DNA from: an uncultured bacterium
GTDB lineage: Bacteria > Cyanobacteriota > Vampirovibrionia > Gastranaerophilales > Gastranaerophilaceae
Assembly: GCA_902797985.1 (NCBI GenBank)
Contig: CADBUZ010000019.1
Location: 1 to 43,205 of the forward strand
DNA length: 43,205 nt
Reading direction: 5' to 3'
A program made the position numbers and the translations under genes. Shown here in pieces: positions 31,041-39,480 of the stretch. The notes below the pieces were generated by a model. The model was given only the letters and a program-made list of their open reading frames with translations. It was not told where the DNA came from and did no database searches. The stretch's first letter is position 1, and the number at the start of each line of letters is the position of its first letter.

Positions 31041-32684
31041 ATGGATTTTAAAGCTTTATTAAATAACAGAAATTTTCTAATAGGTGCGCTGGCTGTAGGT
31101 GTATTAGTTTTTGCACTTTTAATAACAGTAGCGGTAGTTTCATCAGTAAGCGCATCAAAGGGCGGGCAGGTAGTTAAAGAAAAAGTAATCAAAACACCGC
31201 TTGATTTGTTAACAACTGATAATTTAGGTAAAGCTATAGAAATCCAAGCACTCTTGGCTCGTGAAGGTATTACGGTTGAAAGAAAAGTTGATGGTACAAA
31301 ATCAACACTATTTTTACCTAAATATACAAAATCTGAACGTGATAGAGCGTTATTAGCGATTGTAAAAAGCGGTCTTATGGATCAAAACGTAGGACTTGAA
31401 ATGTTTGACAAAGGTGATTTTACATCTACCAAAGAAGATAAGAAAATTCGTTTGGTTAGAGCAATTGATGGTGAGTTAGCAAGACTTATCAGAAAAATTC
31501 CTCCTATTCAAAATGCATCAGTATTTGTTTCAATTCCGGAACAAACAATGTTTTCATCTACTCAAAAACCTGTTACAGCAACAGTTCAACTTGATATGCC
31601 TAGTGGTGAAAAATTAGATGCGTTTAAGGTTAAAGCTATAACTAACTTGCTTATAGGTTCAGTTTCAGGTTTGACATCTGAAAATGTAGCGATTACTGAT
31701 ACTAACGGTAATGTATATAACAGTATTATGTCGCCAACTGATGAACAAGAAGAAAGAATGCGTGAACAAGATAAGTATATGCAACAAAAGGTTAATATTC
31801 AGTTAGACAGACTTGTAGGTAAAGGTAATTATACAGCTACAGTATCTACTTTCTTGAAACAAGCACCAACTGAGAAGTTTACAACTTGGTATGATCCAAA
31901 CACAAAAACTGCTATGAGTGAACAAACTTTCTCAGAAGGTTTAGGTGACCAAACAGCAGATAGTAATAAAAATACAAATGCAGTATCCGTTTATCTTCCA
32001 AATGGATTACCTGGCGGTGGTGCAGATTCTTCACAAAATAGAAATTATTCAAGAACAGCAAAAGAAGTTCAATATGGTGTTTCTAAAATCCAAACAAAAG
32101 AATATGCTAACTCAGGTACAATAGAAGATATATCAATCGCTGTTACATTAGATAAAGCGGCACTTCCACCTGATATTTCAATAGAAGAATTAAAAGAATT
32201 AGTGGCTCGTGCAGCAAGTCCAAAATGTAGACCTGAAAATGTTTCAATAGCATTTAATGATTCAAATGATCCATATTTGGCATCTGATAATCCGGAAAAA
32301 CTTCCTAAACCTGAAGAAACAGGAAACCCTTGGTGGTTAGCAGTAGCTTTGGTAGGTTTAAGTTTGATAATCGGTCACAGATTCGTTGTTAAACGTTTAG
32401 CTAAGATGAGAGAACAACACGAAGATGAAATGGATTTATTAAGAGAAAAATCATTACAACAAGAACGTCAACTTCAAGATGTAAGCAGACGAGCAGCAGA
32501 CCTAATGAGTCAGCAAGACCAAATGCAGCAAAACTTGATAGAAGAATTAAGCGCAAGAGGAATCGGTCAGCAAGGCAAAGACATATCAATGATAAGAGAT
32601 GCTTTGGCAGATCTGAAGGAAGAATTTGAAATGTTCGATGAAGAAGAAGGTGCAGTTCAAATGAAAAGCTGGATAGAACAATAG
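31041..32684 (+). CDS. fliF: Flagellar MS-ring protein FliF
   Basis: A 547-residue inner-membrane ring protein, the base of the flagellar rotor and export gate. N-terminal helix (FLIGALAVGVLVFALLITVA, about 12-31), the periplasmic ring-building domain with LTTDNLGKAIEIQALLAREG and IRLVRAIDGELARLIRKI, RIPEQT-like SIPEQTMFSSTQKP, and a second membrane helix near 432-448 (WWLAVALVGLSLIIG). The C-terminal cytoplasmic part is coiled coil ending EEEGAVQMKSWIEQ, in the place where FliF normally binds FliG. Length is typical. AGGG lies 9 bases before the ATG. Confidence 0.93.
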   Translation: MDFKALLNNRNFLIGALAVGVLVFALLITVAVVSSVSASKGGQVVKEKVIKTPLDLLTTDNLGKAIEIQALLAREGITVERKVDGTKSTLFLPKYTKSERDRALLAIVKSGLMDQNVGLEMFDKGDFTSTKEDKKIRLVRAIDGELARLIRKIPPIQNASVFVSIPEQTMFSSTQKPVTATVQLDMPSGEKLDAFKVKAITNLLIGSVSGLTSENVAITDTNGNVYNSIMSPTDEQEERMREQDKYMQQKVNIQLDRLVGKGNYTATVSTFLKQAPTEKFTTWYDPNTKTAMSEQTFSEGLGDQTADSNKNTNAVSVYLPNGLPGGGADSSQNRNYSRTAKEVQYGVSKIQTKEYANSGTIEDISIAVTLDKAALPPDISIEELKELVARAASPKCRPENVSIAFNDSNDPYLASDNPEKLPKPEETGNPWWLAVALVGLSLIIGHRFVVKRLAKMREQHEDEMDLLREKSLQQERQLQDVSRRAADLMSQQDQMQQNLIEELSARGIGQQGKDISMIRDALADLKEEFEMFDEEEGAVQMKSWIEQ

Positions 32685-32760
32685 GGGTAAATATAATACC
32701 CCCTTTTGTTTGATTAATAAATATCTTGCAAAAATATAAGAAAAGGAACATAATATAAGT

Positions 32761-33828
32761 ATGGCAATAGAAGGATTTGATTATAAAGAGTTTGCGAATA
32801 TGATGTCATCACAAGCCGGAGAGCTTGTGCCAAAGAATTTTAATGACATGCAGAAAAATTATGTCGTTAAGACATTAACAAACTTTACCCTTCTTGCAGG
32901 TGAAGCAATTTCAAACGACGAAAGTCTTAATTTTAATGCGGATCAGGCTGTATTTGTTACGCAAATTATAGCAGAATGGTCATTCCATAAATCTATTGAC
33001 CTTGTTCATTCAGGTATTATGCCTGAGCATTGGGATGGGGTTATGCAAAAGATTGCATTTACTATTTTTGAGATAGCGAAACAAGCTATTCAAAAAGAAA
33101 TCCCTCAAGATAAAACATTACAGCTTATCGAACACCATGTTGACAAAACGTATAAAGAAGCCATTGAAGATTTAGAAAAAAGAGGAATTATCTCAAGTGA
33201 GATTTCTCAACAAGCCGCAAGTCAATCAAACATTGATGATATGGCAAAGCAAGTTCAAGAACAAGAAGAAGCAGAAAGAGCAGCCCAAGCGGAAGCACAA
33301 GCAAATCTTCAAGCACAAGTTCAACCTGAACCTCAAGATGGCGGAATCGATGCCCCTGTTCCAACATCCGGCGGCAGACCTGCTGTGGGTGATAGGTTGA
33401 TAAGAGTAAAATCTATAGCGATGGTGTTGAAGCTTCTTGACGATAAACGTGCTAAGGAAGTGCTTAAGCAGTTCCCACCTGAAGTTGCCGAAGAACTTCA
33501 ACGTTATGTTAAAACTCCTCGCCTTGAAGAACAAGTTGATTTGAGAATCGCTTTGGATTGTCTTAAAGATTTAAAAATGATTATTCCTAAGAAGAAAAAA
33601 TTATCACAAGATAATATGGTTCGAGAAATGGATAAAGTATTTACTCAACACCAAATGGAAGAAGTTGAACAAGTTGTAAGACAAGAACGTCCGTTTGTAA
33701 AAAGATTTGTTTCACAATCATACGAAGGTGATTATTATCAAGGTGTTCCGTTGAGAGTTGCTAAGATTTTGGTTAATTATGTTAAAGAAAATATGAAAAC
33801 AGAGGAAGGTGAACAACCTAAAGAATAA
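32761..33828 (+). CDS. Putative divergent FliG-like switch protein
   Basis: A 355-residue cytoplasmic protein in the usual place of fliG. Residues 1-150 are helical with no clear family match. 155-200 is an Ala/Gln/Glu-rich linker. ~215-270 (IRVKSIAMVLKLLDDKRAKE, FPPEVAEELQRYVKTPRLEE) has the armadillo-like pattern of the FliG middle domain. I do not see the EHPQ motif of the middle domain nor a recognisable torque helix, and the C-terminal ~80 residues are unusual. It could be a highly diverged FliG or a replacement rotor/scaffold protein. AAGGAA precedes the ATG at long (13-base) spacing. Assigned mainly from context. Confidence 0.6.
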   Translation: MAIEGFDYKEFANMMSSQAGELVPKNFNDMQKNYVVKTLTNFTLLAGEAISNDESLNFNADQAVFVTQIIAEWSFHKSIDLVHSGIMPEHWDGVMQKIAFTIFEIAKQAIQKEIPQDKTLQLIEHHVDKTYKEAIEDLEKRGIISSEISQQAASQSNIDDMAKQVQEQEEAERAAQAEAQANLQAQVQPEPQDGGIDAPVPTSGGRPAVGDRLIRVKSIAMVLKLLDDKRAKEVLKQFPPEVAEELQRYVKTPRLEEQVDLRIALDCLKDLKMIIPKKKKLSQDNMVREMDKVFTQHQMEEVEQVVRQERPFVKRFVSQSYEGDYYQGVPLRVAKILVNYVKENMKTEEGEQPKE

Positions 33829-33889
33829 ATTTCATAAAATATTTTGCTTTAACTATTGTAAACAATTACCCTAAATGCCTAAATTAGTG

Positions 33890-33895
33890 TATAAT
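33890..33895 (+). promoter_or_regulatory. Possible internal -10 for a leaderless fliH start
   Basis: TATAAT at 33890-33895, then exactly 6 bases, then ATG 33902. The -35 region is poor, so this is the weakest of the four such cases here. Confidence 0.35.
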
Positions 33896-33901
33896 GCAGG
33901 T

Positions 33902-34642
33902 ATGATTATTAAGAAAAAAATTTCGAAATTAACAGAGGAGGAACGGCTGGCTAAAAAGGCTGCTAAAGAAGCTGCAAAACAGGCAGAAATGGCAGAAGCA
34001 GAAAAGCAGGTCGAAGAACCTAAAAAAGAAGAAGAATTAAATATTTTTGATGTCGATAAAATAGATTTCACTCAAAGAAAAGAACGCAGAACAGGCAATC
34101 GTCGTCGTGGTTATCGAAGGATAGATGATAGAAATTTAGTATCACGTGCTCAAGACGAAGCTGCACAGATTAAAGAAACTGCTTATCAAGAAGGATTTAA
34201 TGCAGGATTGCAGCAGGCTCAAGCTGATTTGGAAGCATTTAGAAATGTTTTAGGTGCTTTTATGGGTGCAGAAGATAGAGTGTTTAATGAAATTGCACCT
34301 AATATCCTTTCAATTGCTATGGAAATAGCTCAAAAAATCATTAAAACAGAAATAAAATCAGACCCGCAAATTGTTTTAGATACGGTTATTGATGTTTTAA
34401 AAACATTATCTAAAAACGAACCAAAAATAGTTTTAAGAATTAATCCTATACAGGTTCAATATATAAAGGATGTTCTCCCTGAACAAATAAGACTGTTGGG
34501 AATGGAAACAAAGTTATCAATATTGTCCGACGAAAGTGTTACAGAGGGAGGATGCATTGTTCAAACAAATAATGGTTTGGTAGATGCAAGTATTGAGGCT
34601 CAATTAGAAATTGTTCAAAATGCACTAAGGAGTATTGTATAG
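33902..34642 (+). CDS. fliH: Flagellar assembly protein FliH
   Basis: A ~246-residue regulator of the flagellar export ATPase, partner of FliI. N-terminal Lys/Glu/Ala-rich charged region (about 10-60), a basic segment RRTGNRRRGYRR, then the characteristic coiled coil QIKETAYQEGFNAGLQQAQA and the C-terminal domain with LSIAMEIAQKIIKTEI, VVLRINP-like IVLRINPIQVQYIK and SVTEGGCIVQTNNGLVDAS. In-frame ATGs at 33875 and 33902; neither has a strong ribosome binding site, and TATAAT 6 bases before 33902 favours that start. Overlaps flhA by one base. FliI is not encoded next to it. Confidence 0.85.
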   Translation: MIIKKKISKLTEEERLAKKAAKEAAKQAEMAEAEKQVEEPKKEEELNIFDVDKIDFTQRKERRTGNRRRGYRRIDDRNLVSRAQDEAAQIKETAYQEGFNAGLQQAQADLEAFRNVLGAFMGAEDRVFNEIAPNILSIAMEIAQKIIKTEIKSDPQIVLDTVIDVLKTLSKNEPKIVLRINPIQVQYIKDVLPEQIRLLGMETKLSILSDESVTEGGCIVQTNNGLVDASIEAQLEIVQNALRSIV

Positions 34643-36720
34643 TGGCAGCTGAAGGCAAACCAATAAGTGAAATATGTTTAGCAATTTTTGTTATCATTCT
34701 TATTTTGATACTTCTTATGGAGATGCCTAATTGGGTTATCAATTTTTCTATTTCGTTGAATATTACGTTGGGAATTGTTTTGTTAATGATTTCTTTGTAT
34801 ATACAAAAGCCTCTGGAATTGGCAGCTTTCCCAACTATTATTCTTTTAGGTACAATGTTTCGGCTAGTTTTATCAATTGCTTCAACTCGTCTTATTTTGG
34901 CAAAAGGTGAGGCAGGAGAAGTAATTCACGCTTTCGGGAATTTCGTTACCGGTGGTAATATGGTTGTTGGTGGTGTAATTTTCTTAATCATTACCGTCGT
35001 TCAGTTTATGGTTATTACAAAGGGTGCTGAACGTATTGCCGAAGTATCTGCCCGTTTTGCGTTAGACGCAATGCCGGGTAAGCAAATGACTATTGATGCC
35101 GATTTTAATGCTGGTTTGATTTCTCCTGAAGAAGCGGTTAAACGTCGTGAAGACCTTCAAAGAGAATCAAGTTTATTCGGTTCTATGGATGGTGCGATGA
35201 AGTTCGTAAAAGGTGATACTATGGCAGGTATCATCATTACTATTATTAACATTGTTGGTGGATTGATTATTGGTTGTTTAATGCAGCAAATGCCTCTAGC
35301 GGATGCAGTCAGTAAATATACTATTTTAACTATCGGTGATGGTTTGGCTTCTCAAGTCCCTTCTCTTTTGATGTCAATTGCTGCAGGTATCGTGATGACT
35401 CGTGCTTCTGCTGATGCTTCGTCATTGGGTTCTGATTTGACTAACCAAATTATGAATAAACCATATTCTTTATTCTTTGCGGCAGCATTTTTATTCTTGA
35501 TTACAATTACATGCCCAATTACAGGTTTGCCATTCTTGCCGTTCTTGATATTCTCAATTGGTTTAACTGTCGCAGGGTTCTCTGTTCTTATCAATGCAGA
35601 TGTCCAATCTCAGTTGGGACAACTTGAAAATGTACGTCAAAATATGCAAGATCTTGTTAACCCTAACAAGATGTATGAACGTCTTGGGGTGGATGTTTTG
35701 AGTTTACAAGTTGGTGCAGGTTTGTTAGTTATTGCAGACCCTGATCAAGAAGGTCAATTGCTTGCTAAAATTGCTGCTTTACGTCAAAGAGTTACGGACG
35801 AATTAGGTTATATTATTCCAAATATTCGTATTATGGACTCATCTGCTTTGGAAGCAAATGAGTACATGATATCTATTCGTGGTAATATGGTCGCAACAGG
35901 TTATGTATATCCGGGCAAATATATGGTTATTGCCGATCAATGGGATGCTGTTAGAAAAAATGTCCCTGACGATGCTATTATTGCAGTTGATCCTACTTAT
36001 CAAACACAAGCTTATTGGGTTAGTGCGGAAGATGCTCAAGCTACTAAATCTGTCACCGCAGTTGATGCGACTGACGTTCTTGTTACCCACTTGCAAGAAT
36101 GTGTTCGTAAACACGTAGATGATGTTATGACGAAAACAGATGTTCTTAAACTTATGGAGCTTGTTCGTTCTCAAGATCCTACGCTTGTTAATGACTTAGT
36201 TCCTGCTATTATTTCTACTTCAGATTTGAGAAAAATCTTCGTTAATCTTATTCGTGAAAAAGTTTCTATTAAGGATATTATATTTGTATTTGAAAGACTT
36301 TGTGACTATGCAAGATTTTCAAAAGAACCGGATATTTTATCAGAACGTTTGAGAGCGGCGCTCGGTCGTCAAATATGTTTGACAAATGTTCAAGAGGAAA
36401 ATATATTGTATGCGCTTACACTTTCTCCTGAATGGGAAAAAATACTTGATGATAGTTGTCAAAGAACTGAGCTTGGTACAATGTTCCTGCTTAATCCAAT
36501 GCAGGTTCAAGATTTGATTGAATCTACCGCAATGACTTTAATGAGGGCACACCAAAATATTGGCAAACAACCTGTTATTTTGTGTTCTCCTCGTATTCGT
36601 CTTCCTTTGTTCCAGCTTTTGGAACGTCATATACCTACAATTGTTGTAATTTCCTATTCTGAACTTATTACGGATATTCGTGTTGAAGCCGTTGATACTA
36701 TTGGCGAAAGTATGGGATAA
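34642..36720 (+). CDS. flhA: Flagellar export gate protein FlhA
   Basis: A 692-residue membrane protein, core of the type III export gate. The N-terminal ~330 residues hold eight hydrophobic segments with MFRLVLSIASTRLIL, FVTGGNMVVGGVIFLI, the FHIPEP segment RFALDAMPGKQMTIDADFNAG and SLLMSIAAGIVMTRAS. The cytoplasmic domain has VLSLQVGAGLLVIAD, NEYMISIRGNMVATGYVYPGK split across strands, and APRIRLPLF-like SPRIRLPLFQLLE near the end. GTG start overlaps the fliH stop (TAGTG), implying translational coupling. Homologous gates serve virulence-type secretion, but the company of FliE/FliF/FliH points to the flagellar branch. Confidence 0.95.
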   Translation: MAAEGKPISEICLAIFVIILILILLMEMPNWVINFSISLNITLGIVLLMISLYIQKPLELAAFPTIILLGTMFRLVLSIASTRLILAKGEAGEVIHAFGNFVTGGNMVVGGVIFLIITVVQFMVITKGAERIAEVSARFALDAMPGKQMTIDADFNAGLISPEEAVKRREDLQRESSLFGSMDGAMKFVKGDTMAGIIITIINIVGGLIIGCLMQQMPLADAVSKYTILTIGDGLASQVPSLLMSIAAGIVMTRASADASSLGSDLTNQIMNKPYSLFFAAAFLFLITITCPITGLPFLPFLIFSIGLTVAGFSVLINADVQSQLGQLENVRQNMQDLVNPNKMYERLGVDVLSLQVGAGLLVIADPDQEGQLLAKIAALRQRVTDELGYIIPNIRIMDSSALEANEYMISIRGNMVATGYVYPGKYMVIADQWDAVRKNVPDDAIIAVDPTYQTQAYWVSAEDAQATKSVTAVDATDVLVTHLQECVRKHVDDVMTKTDVLKLMELVRSQDPTLVNDLVPAIISTSDLRKIFVNLIREKVSIKDIIFVFERLCDYARFSKEPDILSERLRAALGRQICLTNVQEENILYALTLSPEWEKILDDSCQRTELGTMFLLNPMQVQDLIESTAMTLMRAHQNIGKQPVILCSPRIRLPLFQLLERHIPTIVVISYSELITDIRVEAVDTIGESMG

Positions 36721-36755
36721 AAACTTATTTAACATTTGTTGTTAAAGTTTTTATT
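36721..36755 (+). terminator. Probable terminator after flhA
   Basis: AAACTT-AT-TTAACA (36721-36734) pairs with TGTTAAAGTTT (36740-36750) with a 2-base bulge, then TTATT. Moderately convincing. Confidence 0.5.
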
Positions 36756-36893
36756 GAATTTTTTATAAACAGTTTTTGGATGAACTTTTCGAGTGTGAAG
36801 TTGAAAGAAGAAAAAGAAAAGTTATTAGTTTATTGATTATGAAACATATTTTTGGTAGTATAAGTTTGTAGAGAATTGAGAGGGATAATTAAT

Positions 36894-37703
36894 ATGGATT
36901 TAATGAATGGTAAAAAAGGCGTGATATTTGGTGTGTCAAATACTCACGGTATAGCATACGGTATTGCAAAACAATTGCACGAAGCCGGTGCTGATATTGC
37001 ATTTACATACGCAGGTGAAGCAATGGAAAAACGTGTTAGACCTATTGCTGAAGATATGGGCGCAAAAATTATTATGCCTTGTGATGTAACTAAAGAAGAA
37101 GAAGTAAAAGCAGTATTTGAAGCTTGCGAAAAAGAATACGGTAAAATAGATTTCGTTGTTCACGCAGTTGCTTTTGCTAAAAAAGAAGACTTAATGGGTA
37201 AATTTATTGACACATCATTAGAAGGATGGAATACAGCATTAGGTGTTAGTGCATACTCATTAGTGACAATATGTAGAAATGCTCAACCTATTATGAATGA
37301 AGGTGGTTCAGTACTGGCATTGACATATTTAGGTTCACAATTTGTAGTATCAAACTATAACGTAATGGGTGTAGCAAAGGCTGCATTAGAATCATCAATG
37401 AGATATTTAGCAATGGATATGGGCGAACACGGTGTTCGTGTAAACTGCCTATCTTCAGGTGCTGTTAAAACATTGGCTGCAATGGGTATAAGCGGATTTC
37501 CTAGAATGTTGAAAGCAGCTGTTGTTAAAGCTCCTTTGAAGAGAAACGTAACATTAGAAGATGTTGGTAGAGCAGGACTTTATTTGGCATCTGACCTATC
37601 AAGCGGTACAACAGGTCAAGTATTGTACTGTGACTGCGGTTGTCACGCTGTTTACGGTTCTTCTAAAGAAATGGAAATTATTTCCGAAAACGTTGATATG
37701 TAA
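36894..37703 (+). CDS. fabI: Enoyl-[acyl-carrier-protein] reductase (NADH), FabI type
   Basis: A 269-residue short-chain dehydrogenase doing the last reduction of each fatty-acid elongation cycle. NAD-binding start KKGVIFGVSNTHGIAYGIAK, the FVVHAVAFAKKEDL segment, the catalytic pair in LTYLGSQFVVSNYNVMGVAKAALESS (Tyr and Lys six residues apart in Y-x6-K) and GVRVNCLSSGAVKTLAA. The C-terminus is slightly long and Cys-rich (YCDCGCHAVYG). GAGAGG lies 9 bases before ATG 36894; an in-frame TTG at 36876 precedes it but lacks a site. Monocistronic with its own terminator. Confidence 0.95.
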   Translation: MDLMNGKKGVIFGVSNTHGIAYGIAKQLHEAGADIAFTYAGEAMEKRVRPIAEDMGAKIIMPCDVTKEEEVKAVFEACEKEYGKIDFVVHAVAFAKKEDLMGKFIDTSLEGWNTALGVSAYSLVTICRNAQPIMNEGGSVLALTYLGSQFVVSNYNVMGVAKAALESSMRYLAMDMGEHGVRVNCLSSGAVKTLAAMGISGFPRMLKAAVVKAPLKRNVTLEDVGRAGLYLASDLSSGTTGQVLYCDCGCHAVYGSSKEMEIISENVDM

Positions 37704-37724
37704 TTAGAAGATGAAAATAATTAT

Positions 37725-37762
37725 AAAAAGAAGACTATTTTATTTTAATAGTCTTCTTTTTT
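37725..37762 (+). terminator. Terminator after fabI
   Basis: AAAAAGAAGACTATT (37725-37739), loop of 7, AATAGTCTTCTTTTTT (37747-37762). Confidence 0.93.
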
Positions 37763-37873
37763 ACGTGAAATTGTTACATTTTATTGGTATTCGTAACAAT
37801 TTGTATAATAAATCGACTATGTTTTAGATATAATTGAGTTATTGGAGATTAGGGTATTTGGAAAGGGTAGTGA

Positions 37874-39262
37874 ATGATTAAACTCGATTATAGAGGAGTG
37901 AGTGCAGATGTTATCGGATCGGAACACGGTCTTAATATTAACGATGAGTTTAATAAATATAAAGATACTATCGCAAGTATAATTACTGATTTGAACCAAC
38001 GCAAAGATAAACCCGGACAATGGCTTCAATGGATGAATTTGGGCTACAATGAAGAAACGGTTTGGTATGTTAAAGAATATGCCTCAATGGTTGAAAATCG
38101 TTTTGAAAATATCCTTGTTTTAGGTATTGGCGGTTCTGCTCTGGGCGGACTTGCTGTGACAGAAGCGTTGCTTAAACCTTATTGGAATTTTTTGACTCCT
38201 GAACAAAGAAATAATTTCCCTAGAATTTTCTTTCTCGATAATATTGATCCTGACACTATCAACGGTATTTTAGATGTGTTGGATCTTAAAAAAACTTTAG
38301 TTAATATAATAACAAAATCAGGCTCAACTGCTGAAACTATGTCACAGTACATGATTATCAAAGATAGAATGGAAAGTGAACTTGGTGATTATTATAGAAG
38401 AAATATTGTTGCTACTACTGATAAAGAAACAGGTGTTCTTAGACAGTTAGCTGACCAAGAAGGTTATAAAACCTTTGTAGTGCCTGATGATGTTGGCGGA
38501 AGATTTTCTGTGTTTTCTGCTGTAGGATTGTTACCTTTTGCACTTGTTGGTATTGATATTGATGAAATTATTCAAGGTATAAAAGATATGGATTTGGCAT
38601 TGAAAAATACAGATATTTTTAATAATATCGCAGCTCAAAATGCACTTATTCATTATCTTATGGATACACAAAAAGGTAAAGATATATCTGTTATGATGCC
38701 TTATTCTTCAAGATTAAAATATATATCTGATTGGTATGTTCAGCTTTGGGCTGAATCTTTGGGAAAAGCATATAATAATAACGGTGAATGTGTTCATATT
38801 GGTCCTACCCCTGTTAAAGCTTTAGGTGCTACTGATCAACACTCGCAAATACAATTGTATAACGAAGGCCCTAATAATAAGGTTATTAATTTTATTAGAG
38901 TTGAAAATTTCGACACAACACTTGAAATCCCTAATATTTTTGAATATACGGGAATAGGATATTTAGGCGGAAAAACAATTAATGATTTGATGAATGCGGA
39001 AGCTGATTCAACAAGAGTTGCTTTGGCAGATTATTCCAGACCTACAATAACGATATCTTTATCAGAAATTAATGGTTATAATCTCGCTCAACTTTTATAT
39101 ATGTTTGAAGTGCAAACTGCTATCGCAGGTGAATTATATAATATTAATACATTTAATCAACCGGGAGTTGAACAGGCTAAAAATTATACTTATGCTCTAA
39201 TGGGACGTTCGGGCTACGAAGAATCTGCATCTGAAATTAAAAGTAAAATGTCTATAGCGTAG
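37874..39262 (+). CDS. pgi: Glucose-6-phosphate isomerase
   Basis: A 462-residue phosphoglucose isomerase interconverting glucose-6-P and fructose-6-P in glycolysis/gluconeogenesis. SIS-domain blocks: NILVLGIGGSALGGLAVTEA, NIITKSGSTAETMSQYMI, VVPDDVGGRFSVFSAVGLLP and GPTPVKALGATDQHSQIQLY. It is the short (~450-residue) bacterial form found in Firmicutes, Cyanobacteria relatives and others. AAAGGG lies 8 bases before the ATG. TATAAT around 37803 may be its -10. Followed by a weak hairpin at 39323. Confidence 0.95.
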   Translation: MIKLDYRGVSADVIGSEHGLNINDEFNKYKDTIASIITDLNQRKDKPGQWLQWMNLGYNEETVWYVKEYASMVENRFENILVLGIGGSALGGLAVTEALLKPYWNFLTPEQRNNFPRIFFLDNIDPDTINGILDVLDLKKTLVNIITKSGSTAETMSQYMIIKDRMESELGDYYRRNIVATTDKETGVLRQLADQEGYKTFVVPDDVGGRFSVFSAVGLLPFALVGIDIDEIIQGIKDMDLALKNTDIFNNIAAQNALIHYLMDTQKGKDISVMMPYSSRLKYISDWYVQLWAESLGKAYNNNGECVHIGPTPVKALGATDQHSQIQLYNEGPNNKVINFIRVENFDTTLEIPNIFEYTGIGYLGGKTINDLMNAEADSTRVALADYSRPTITISLSEINGYNLAQLLYMFEVQTAIAGELYNINTFNQPGVEQAKNYTYALMGRSGYEESASEIKSKMSIA

Positions 39263-39322
39263 GTTTAGTAACTAGGTGACGAAGTGACCAAGTAAAACTT
39301 TTAAATCTAAAACACTATTCCT

Positions 39323-39345
39323 TCATCTAAAAGGATGATTTTTTT
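39323..39345 (+). terminator. Weak terminator after pgi
   Basis: TCATC (39323-39327) with GATGA (39334-39338), then seven Ts. Short stem but a good T-run. Confidence 0.5.
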
Positions 39346-39376
39346 AAAATTTATACATAAATATTTATAATTAGGG

Positions 39377-39404
39377 TTGAAATTTATATACAAAACATTA
39401 TAAT
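39377..39404 (+). promoter_or_regulatory. Promoter of the giant repeat protein gene
   Basis: TTGAAA (39377-39382), 16-base spacer, TATAAT (39399-39404); the leader is about 70 bases to the ATG at 39481, with AAGG as ribosome binding site. Confidence 0.65.
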
Positions 39405-39480
39405 AATAGTATAACCCCAAAACTATGAGAAAGTAGGAAGAAAGTTATACCCCAATTTACAAGAGATTAAGGTAAATACT

